Source of the DNA: Calditrichota bacterium
GTDB taxonomy: Bacteria; Zhuqueibacterota; Zhuqueibacteria; Oleimicrobiales; Geothermoviventaceae
Reading direction: 5' to 3'
DNA length: 11,717 bases
NCBI GenBank assembly: GCA_013152765.1
Contig: JAADFT010000286.1
Coordinates: forward strand, 1-11,717
Numbering within the stretch: position 1 is the stretch's first letter; each line of letters begins with the position of its first letter. The notes beneath the pieces are model-generated. The model searched no databases. It worked only from the letters and a program-made list of their open reading frames with translations, and was not told the DNA's origin. Made by a program: the position numbers and the translations under genes. Positions 6,269 to 11,717 of this stretch are shown piece after piece.

Positions 6269-6849
6269 CAAAACACCTCCTTCGCATCGTTTCGAGGCCC
6301 CCGCTTTTCCGCTTCAAACAACTCAACCACCCGTGCTATTCCCGACCCAGTTTATCCCGTTAGCCCGAACAGCGGAACCCACGCTGAACCCACATTGCTC
6401 TAACGGACGTACGCAGTGGAAGGATCCCTTCGGGGAGAAACACCCTGTACTGGTTCGACGCTTCAAAAACAAGGATGTGACAACTCTCACGGAGGGCCCT
6501 ACCAGCCCACACACCTCCCGTACGGCTTCCGGCTCCCCACTGTGACGTCGTTCTGGCACAGCGAGTGACGGACACCCGGCACGTAACTTAGCCAAATCCA
6601 CACTCTTGCACGAGAGGACTCACGCGTGTACGCGGAAAACCCCCGCGAGGATCCCTCGAGCAGGGAGCAGAGCCGGTTTCCAGAGGGCGTGCCGAAACGG
6701 TCAGGTGCAGCAACCCCTCAAAGGGCGAGTTCGCCTTGTAGATTTGCCTGAAGTGAGCAAGAGTCAGCGCGGCACCAGCGCCCGGTCCGCCCCTTTGTGG
6801 ACACGTAGCCTCACCCACCGGGAGAATTCCCTCCTCGGAGGCAGGTAGG
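6269..6849. other. 580-bp intergenic region without a recognisable gene
   Basis: This sits between the second sugar kinase and the rubrerythrin-like gene, so it should hold the end of one transcription unit and the promoter of the next. Open frames on the minus strand (6323-6601 and 6588-6818) have Cys/Arg-rich or unstructured translations, no clear ribosome-binding site and no family resemblance, so they are not called. Small inverted repeats are visible: CGCGT-GT-ACGCG (6623-6634), CGCGG/CCGCG (6631-6647) and GGCGA-GT-TCGCC (6724-6735). None has a T-run. No clear promoter or RNA gene was recognised. Confidence 0.5.
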
Positions 6850-7824
6850 CTAATCCGCGATCCTTTCCACCTTCTTGACCTTCACCAGCGGCCAGAGCCG
6901 CTCCACGTCTTCCGGACGAACGTTGCCAGCCAGCTCGGTGAGTGTGTTGGCGGTGCCGCAGGCAATCCCGAAGCGCACTGCTTCCACGAGGTCCTTCCCC
7001 TCAAGCGTCGCCAGGGCAACACCGGCCGCAACGGCGTCGCCCGAGCCGATCGGGTTCACCGCTTCAACCTGTGGCGGCTCGTAGCTGTAGAGCTCACCTT
7101 TCGCAAGCAAGTAGGCGCGACCCGGTCCTGTGGTAACCAGGACCGCGCTTGCCCCCAGCTCCACCAGGCGGTGCATAGCGGCTTCCAGCCCGGGCTCGTC
7201 CGGCAAAGCCGCCAGAAGCTCTTTCTTGTTCGGCTTGGCCAGCAGAGGTCGCGCTCGAAGGCTCTTCAAAAGCAGCTCACCCGGGGCGTCCACGATTGTC
7301 GGCACGCCCTTCACCCTGGCTAACGCAGCCAGGCGGCCGTAAAAGTCCGGTGGTGTGCCCGGGGGACTGGTGCCGGAGAAAACCGCAAACACGGCACGGG
7401 AAAGGTCCTCCTCGAAACGGGCGGACATTCGATCGGCCGCGCTGGAATCGATGGGAAGCGCCTCTTCGACGATTTCGGTCTGCGTGCTCTCCTTCGTGTC
7501 AATCAGCGTAGAGCAGACCCGGGTCGGCTGGCCGGTGTCCACGGCCTCGACATCCAGTCCTTCTTCCTCCAGCACCCGAAGCAGCTCCTGCCCCACAAAG
7601 CCCCCGACAAAGGTGAACAGCTTTGCACGCTGACCGAGCTGGCCCAGAATTCGCGCCACGTTCGTGCCTTTGCCGCCGCCCGACACGCGCTGCTTCACGG
7701 CACGGTTCACTTCACCGAGCTGCAGCCCGTCAAACCACAGGGTCCGCTGTAACGCGGGATTTGGTCCCACGCACAGGACGACGTCTTGCTCTCTGTCGCT
7801 CAACCTGCTCTCTCTTGCCTCCAC
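6850..7824 (-). CDS. PfkB-family sugar-phosphate kinase, 1-phosphofructokinase/tagatose-6-phosphate kinase type
   Basis: 324 residues from a GTG at 7824. Sub-family hallmarks of the FruK/LacC/PfkB hexose-kinase group are present: VGPNPALQRTL at the N-terminus (19-29), PfkB signature 1 VSGGGKGTNVARILGQLG (47-64), FSGTSPPG (149-156), KPNKKEL (197-203), and signature 2 NPIGSGDAVAAG (257-268) with the catalytic base D263 and the anion hole. It transfers phosphate from ATP to a sugar phosphate in the cytoplasm, typically fructose 1-phosphate or tagatose 6-phosphate. No PTS genes are nearby to favour fructose 1-phosphate. The start is uncertain: the GTG has only a weak GGA upstream, and a TTG at 7803 is an alternative that removes seven residues. 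It follows the pdxA-like gene by 43 nt and is the last gene of the run before a long gap. Confidence 0.88.
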   Translation of the reverse strand: MEARESRLSDREQDVVLCVGPNPALQRTLWFDGLQLGEVNRAVKQRVSGGGKGTNVARILGQLGQRAKLFTFVGGFVGQELLRVLEEEGLDVEAVDTGQPTRVCSTLIDTKESTQTEIVEEALPIDSSAADRMSARFEEDLSRAVFAVFSGTSPPGTPPDFYGRLAALARVKGVPTIVDAPGELLLKSLRARPLLAKPNKKELLAALPDEPGLEAAMHRLVELGASAVLVTTGPGRAYLLAKGELYSYEPPQVEAVNPIGSGDAVAAGVALATLEGKDLVEAVRFGIACGTANTLTELAGNVRPEDVERLWPLVKVKKVERIAD

Positions 7825-7867
7825 TCCAGTCCGTCGCGCACAGTCGCGGATTCACTGAACGATGAGC

Positions 7868-8897
7868 TCAGGCACCTTGCCCGCTGCTTCCCGTACCGCC
7901 CTGCCAGCGCGGTCCAAATTTCGCCGCCGCAAGGATGGCCTCCACCATCGAAATTTCGTTGGCTTTGCCAGTGCCAGCAATGTCGAACGCTGTGCCGTGG
8001 TCCACGCTGGTGCGCAGGAAGGGCAACCCGAGGGTCAGGCTCACCGTCCGGTAGAAGTCCAGCGTCTTGGTGGCAATGTGTCCCTGGTCGTGGTAAAGCG
8101 AAATCACGGCGTCGAAGTGCCCCTCCTTGGCCAGGTGGAAAACGGAGTCGGCAGGAATCGGGCCCGCCACGTCGTAACCGCGGTCCCGCAGGTCCTGAAC
8201 GGCCGGTGAGATTTCCTCGATTTCTTCCCTGCCGAACATGCCGCCTTCGCCACCGTGCGGATTCAGAGCAGCCACAGCCACCTTCGGTTTCGGAAAGCCA
8301 AGCTTCGCCAGCTGCTCGCAAGCTTCAGCAGTGAACTTCACGAGCGGTTCGCGCTTGATGTGGTCAGCGATTTCGCGAAACGGCAGGTGCCGCGTGAAGA
8401 AGAACACTCGCAGCGTGTCCGTGACAAAGAGTGTGAACACAGAGCCCGCATTCGTGAGTTTCTTCAGCGCCTCGGTGTGGATCCAGGTAAGGCACCTTGG
8501 CAAGGCGCAAACTTTCCTTGTTGATCGGGGCGGTGGCCAGAGCCGTTGCCTTGCCCTCCAGGCACAACTCCACGGCCCTCCGAATGGCCTCGAAAGCCGC
8601 GCGGCCACCCTCAGCCGAGATCTTCCCAATTTCCGCCCGCTCACCACCGGCCTGAATGTCGAGCACGGGAATCTCGCCGCTACCGGTTCCGAGGTCGTCC
8701 GGAGTCACACTGTGGAAGTTGTGCTCCACGCCCACCATTTTGGCTGCCCGTTTCACAACCTCCAGGTCGCCCACAACCACGGGCAAACAGGCGTCCCAGA
8801 CAGTCTGGTTCGCAAGTGCTTTAACGACAATTTCCGGCCCAACGCCAGCGGGATCTCCGACCGTAACCGCCACAACCGGCTTCTGATGCTCAGTCAT
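7868..8897 (-). pseudogene. pdxA: PdxA-family NAD-dependent dehydrogenase, interrupted by a one-base frameshift
   Basis: Two overlapping minus-strand frames together cover a full-length PdxA. The first starts at the ATG at 8897 (SD AAAGGA) with VTVGDPAGVGPEI and runs to LATAPINKESLRLAKVPY. The second supplies HTEALKKLTNAGSVF, then YHDQGHIATK and TSVDHGTAFDIAGTGKANE, and ends at 7868. All three metal-binding His sites (HTE, YHDQGH, VDHGTA) are present, but HTE is in the other frame. The shift falls in 8480-8486. The whole span is 1030 nt, one more than 343 codons, so one extra base would explain it and the repaired protein would be 342 residues, normal for the family. PdxA oxidises 4-phosphohydroxy-threonine in pyridoxal phosphate synthesis; the QGHIATK and FDIAG details look closer to PdxA2-type sugar-acid-phosphate dehydrogenases. 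It overlaps the DUF4254 gene by 8 nt (ATGACTGA). Confidence 0.88.
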
Positions 8898-9864
8898 CCT
8901 GGTCCTTTCTCCTGTACAGTGCCGGGTTCATCTCTGGATCGTTGTACATTTTGAACTGCCGGTAGACAACCGGGCTCCGTCGTCCAAGCAGGAAATCCTC
9001 CCGTAGGGCATCGTAGGCGCGCTCCACGTGTCCGCGTTGCTGCAGCAAGATCTCCAGGCGCTGGCGACTCCGGGCCCGGTGTGCGTCCTCCACGTCTTCG
9101 CGCTGGGTTTGCTCGCGCATGTGGTACACCTTGAGACTCAAAATCGAGAGGCGGTCGCAAAGCGTTCCGAGCGATTCCGCCGGGTACTCCGGAAGTCCGC
9201 TCAAAGCCCGCTCAGCCAGCGCCTGCGCCCAGATTTCGTCGATGCGCTCCATCATGTCGTTCCGGCGCTGGTTCAGGCGGTCGATCGTCCGCTTGGTGGA
9301 AGCGATGACCGAATCCGGTACGTCCGTGCGCCTGGCTTCGTCCTCCGCATGCCAGAGGTCGAAGTTCGTCCGGTGCAACACCAACCAGGCATCGTGGAGC
9401 GAATCCGCCTCGTCCGAAATCTCCGAGCGCTCCCCGTGCCACAGAGCCGTTAGCCGGTCGAACTCCAGACTCAGCTCCGCTCCGGGTTCCAGAAACGCCT
9501 GGGGCGTGTGGCCCTTGCCCAGAAACGTCGCCAGGCTCTCGACGCCAAAACCGAGCTCGCGCGCCGCGCTCACAACGGCGTCCGGCAGCCAGACGTCGTA
9601 CAGCACGCACCCGGGGCTCGGCACGCTACCGGAGCGCCGCAACGCCTCTCCAGCGTCGCTGGCAAAGTCCTCCGGTGTGGTGAACACCACCTGCACGAAC
9701 AGATCCGTGCGCAGGAAAGCTTCGCGCAGACCAGCCTCCCACTCCGGATGCCGCTCATCCTCCACCACAACGGCTACGAGCGGCACGCCCTGTGTCCGAA
9801 CCGCCTTCAGCGCGCGGACGTCCGCAGAAGTCCAGCGCCAGAATCTTCCCACAACCAGTCTCAT
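8890..9864 (-). CDS. DUF4254 protein with an extra N-terminal Rossmann-like domain
   Basis: 324 residues. The C-terminal half (about 155-315) matches the DUF4254 pattern: an alpha-helical region with LHRTNFDLWHAEDEARR (163-179), IDRLNQRRNDMMERID (194-209), LGTLCDRLSILSLKVYHM (232-249), and the closing YRQFKMYNDPEMNPALY (301-317). DUF4254 has no known biochemical function; stand-alone members are about 200 residues and are often found near glycosyltransferase genes. Residues 1-130 are an added alternating strand/helix domain (MRLVVGRFW, VPLVAVVVEDE, LFVQVVFTTPEDF, GCVLYDVWLPDAVVSAA) that recalls nucleotidyltransferase or Rossmann folds but lacks an HxGH motif. No signal peptide. The ATG has only a distant GGAG. 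Its TGA overlaps the pdxA start by 8 nt, so the two are co-expressed; the preceding gene ends 126 nt upstream. Confidence 0.82.
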   Translation of the reverse strand: MRLVVGRFWRWTSADVRALKAVRTQGVPLVAVVVEDERHPEWEAGLREAFLRTDLFVQVVFTTPEDFASDAGEALRRSGSVPSPGCVLYDVWLPDAVVSAARELGFGVESLATFLGKGHTPQAFLEPGAELSLEFDRLTALWHGERSEISDEADSLHDAWLVLHRTNFDLWHAEDEARRTDVPDSVIASTKRTIDRLNQRRNDMMERIDEIWAQALAERALSGLPEYPAESLGTLCDRLSILSLKVYHMREQTQREDVEDAHRARSRQRLEILLQQRGHVERAYDALREDFLLGRRSPVVYRQFKMYNDPEMNPALYRRKDQDD

Positions 9865-9990
9865 CTACGTCAGCGACTCCGTTGGTTCCGTTTTCTCACC
9901 GCACCGCCGCAGGCAGCAGCTAACGCACCACTTTTGCTTTTCCCGGAACGTGGCCTCAGGTAGTCGCGAGCCCGCCAAGTGAACCACCAC

Positions 9991-10995
9991 TCAGCCCGAA
10001 CGCAGAACGCGGCGAGCGACCGTGGCAAGTTTTTCCCGAAGCACCGCAGGTTCGCCGCCCACGTCGCACCAGTCGTACCCGAAGAACACGAGTTGTTCCG
10101 GCCGGTGCCGCACTGCCTGCTCGGCAAAGCGTTTCCAGCCGACCTCCGGGTGAAAGCGCCCGGTGTAGCGCGCTTCGTAACGCCGGGCACCAATGAAGCC
10201 GTCTGCCACGTACGTCACGGGCTGGCCCGTTTCCACTGCTTCCCGCAGCCCTTTCTCACCGGCCCGGTCGTCCGGGTCGGGATTGAAAACGACCAGCCGC
10301 ACCTTGCGCTTGGTTGTTTCAACAAAAAGGTTGGGGTCGAGCTCACGTCCCCGGTAAATGTACCCCACCTCGCCTGCGTAGCCCGTTCGCCGGACTGCCC
10401 GCTCCACTTTGGCCGCAAGCTTCGCCTCGCGTTCGGTCAAAGCTCGTTTGGCCAGGTAGTTGCCCTTGCTGGTTTTGCCCTCCCCTTCCAGCAGAAATCC
10501 AGCCGCATTTGGAAAAAGCTCCGCCTGCTCCACGAACATCTTGGCAATTCGGTTTCGCACCGAGGTCTCGGCCGCGTCGGCAACCACAAGCCGTTTGGGC
10601 CAGTAGTGGGCAGCGTCCGCGAATTCGTCCAGCACCGTGGGGCCGTCGTAGGTTTCGGCGTCGTAGAGGTACACCTGGTTCACCAGGTAGACGCGGATCT
10701 TACGACCGCGCGCCTGCCGCAACAAACGGCGCAATACGGCGTTCTCCGTGGCAACGTTCAGGGAAAAATCCGGCTGGTCCAGCCACGCCAGGGACGAGTG
10801 GTAACCCGTGCTGTACCAGTGCAGGTACAGGAATAGCACTCGCGCGCCTCTGCTGCCCATCCACTCAATTTGTTCGGCCCACTGGGCCTGATTCCACAGG
10901 TGGGCACGTCCGTGGAGACTCGGCGCGAAGACTTCCCACCAGCCAAAATCGACCGACGTCTGCGGCGCTGCTTTCTTCCGCTGCGGACGGGTCAC
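9991..10995 (-). CDS. Conserved-looking cytoplasmic protein, possibly a TIM-barrel glycosidase-like protein
   Basis: 334 residues from a GTG at 10995, with GGAG 9 nt upstream and a 4-nt GTGA overlap with the stop of the sugar kinase. The frame stays open to 11073, but that extension would overlap the kinase by 82 nt and looks unconserved. The sequence alternates hydrophobic strands and helices as in a (beta/alpha)8 barrel: FGWWEVFAPSLHGRAHLWN (17-35), RVLFLYLHWYSTGY (52-65), KIRVYLVNQVYLYD (99-112), NAAGFLLEGEG (163-173), EVGYIYRGRELDPN (209-222), VRLVVFNPDPDD (232-243), PVTYVADGFIG (259-269) and QLVFFGYDWCDVGG (301-314). Clustered Trp, Tyr, Asp and Glu at strand ends (E170 and E172, D265, D308) suggest a carbohydrate-binding pocket. 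I recognise no named family. There is no signal peptide. Coupling to a sugar kinase supports a carbohydrate role, by inference. Confidence 0.7.
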   Translation of the reverse strand: MTRPQRKKAAPQTSVDFGWWEVFAPSLHGRAHLWNQAQWAEQIEWMGSRGARVLFLYLHWYSTGYHSSLAWLDQPDFSLNVATENAVLRRLLRQARGRKIRVYLVNQVYLYDAETYDGPTVLDEFADAAHYWPKRLVVADAAETSVRNRIAKMFVEQAELFPNAAGFLLEGEGKTSKGNYLAKRALTEREAKLAAKVERAVRRTGYAGEVGYIYRGRELDPNLFVETTKRKVRLVVFNPDPDDRAGEKGLREAVETGQPVTYVADGFIGARRYEARYTGRFHPEVGWKRFAEQAVRHRPEQLVFFGYDWCDVGGEPAVLREKLATVARRVLRSG

Positions 10996-11717
10996 GAGGC
11001 CTGCTCCTGCATGAAGCGGAGAGTCTCGTCGAAACTCTTGACGCCGGCCGTGGCGCCAACCGCCGTCACGCACAACGCCCCAACAGCGTTGGCAAAGCGC
11101 GCGATCTTCTCGAGCGGCCAGCCCTGGAGCCAGCCGACCAGAAAGCCCGCCACGAAGGAGTCGCCCGCGCCGGTGGTGTCCACCACGTCCACCCGGTAAC
11201 CGGGCACGCGGAATTCGCGCTCGCCGTCAGCGACGTAGCAGCCCTCCGCACCCATCTTGATCACGACCACCTTTGCACCGCGCTCCAGGAAGAAACGCGC
11301 GTTGGCCTCCGGCTCCTCCAGACCGGTGATCATCCGCGCTTCGTGCAGCGCAGGCAGGAAAAGATCAACGTGCGGCAGGCAGGGCTCGACCACCTTCAAC
11401 CAGCGACCAAAGGGATCCCACACGGTGTCCAGCGACGTGATCACACCGCGACTTCGAACCTGCCGAAAGACCTCGGCCATCGGCTCGCCGTCGAAAGCGG
11501 GAAGCAGACCAACGCTGCCCACGTGAAAAATCCGGGCACTTGCGGCCAGATCGAGATCGACGTGCTCCGCCGAGAACAGCGCGTTGGCCCCGAGGGTGTG
11601 AATGAAGGAACGTTCGCCCTCGGGGTTGATCAGCACTACCGTGGCCGACGTACCAGCTGACGGCACGCGCTGCACGCCCACGGGGTCCGCCCCTTCGCGC
11701 TGGATCGACTGAAGCAC
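10992..11717 (-). CDS. PfkB/ribokinase-family sugar kinase, N-terminus outside window
   Basis: 241 residues to the stop at 10992. The frame is open at the window edge, and about 70 N-terminal residues, including the first PfkB signature, must lie outside, so the GTG at 11717 is not taken as the start. The substrate-lid and barrel part (SAGTSATVVLINPEGERSF, 20-38) and the ATP/catalytic signature DTTGAGDSFVAGFLVG (180-195), with catalytic base D186 and the anion hole GAGD, are intact. SLDTVWDPFGRW (95-106) and LFLPALHEARMITG (119-132) resemble sugar kinases of the ribokinase/2-keto-3-deoxygluconate kinase group. It phosphorylates a sugar or sugar derivative with ATP in the cytoplasm; the substrate is unknown. 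The 4-nt overlap with the next gene shows translational coupling. Confidence 0.88.
   Translation of the reverse strand: MLQSIQREGADPVGVQRVPSAGTSATVVLINPEGERSFIHTLGANALFSAEHVDLDLAASARIFHVGSVGLLPAFDGEPMAEVFRQVRSRGVITSLDTVWDPFGRWLKVVEPCLPHVDLFLPALHEARMITGLEEPEANARFFLERGAKVVVIKMGAEGCYVADGEREFRVPGYRVDVVDTTGAGDSFVAGFLVGWLQGWPLEKIARFANAVGALCVTAVGATAGVKSFDETLRFMQEQAS

Noticed and set aside
6323..6601. 92-codon minus-strand frame, and a vague resemblance of 6480-6545 to group II intron boundary sequence
   Set aside because: No ribosome-binding site or domain in the frame, and no reverse transcriptase, domain V or exon-like boundaries for an intron.
10314..11660. 448-codon open frame on the plus strand
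   Set aside because: Antisense to the sugar kinase and the coupled 9991-10995 protein, with low-complexity Arg/Pro composition and no ribosome-binding site.

Overview
The window is a gene-dense, GC-rich stretch of a bacterial chromosome (GC around 60% by eye, not counted). Every credible gene is on the minus strand, so the text below follows transcription from high to low coordinates. The lineage cannot be fixed from the sequence. Two features point to the Bacteroidetes/Chlorobi/Rhodothermus/Calditrichota neighbourhood: a short primary-type sigma factor with no region 1.1, starting MRRLRVTKR much like the MRQLKITK start of Bacteroidetes SigA, and a DUF4254 protein. This placement is inference.

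Region A (11717-6850) is a compact operon-like run with a sugar-metabolism flavour. It holds a PfkB/ribokinase-family sugar kinase (N-terminus outside the window), a coupled protein of unknown function that may be a TIM-barrel protein, a DUF4254 protein with an extra N-terminal domain, a PdxA-family dehydrogenase broken by one extra base, and a second PfkB kinase of the 1-phosphofructokinase/tagatose-6-phosphate kinase type. Start/stop overlaps of 4 and 8 nt show coupling. The two kinases and the PdxA-type dehydrogenase would fit phosphorylation and oxidation of a sugar or sugar acid, but the substrate is unknown.

Region B (6849-4323) starts with about 580 bp without a recognisable gene. It then carries a rubrerythrin/ferritin-like diiron protein, the sigma factor behind a hairpin-rich leader, and a dodecin (flavin-binding protein) that ends at a strong Rho-independent terminator. 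Diiron protein and dodecin together suggest iron/flavin or oxidative-stress housekeeping.

Region C (4322-2825) is a monocistronic unit: a good sigma70-type promoter, a metallo-beta-lactamase-fold hydrolase and an intrinsic terminator.

Region D (2800-1) has a roughly 300-nt structured leader ending in an intrinsic terminator only 48 nt before the first start codon. It is followed by a proline-rich membrane-anchored protein overlapping an ArsB/NhaD-type ion transporter, then a proline-rich probable lipoprotein that runs off the window. The leader has hairpins that exclude one another in a terminator/antiterminator arrangement. It is the best candidate here for an undescribed cis-regulatory RNA. 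The other main points are the pdxA frameshift and the DUF4254 fusion.
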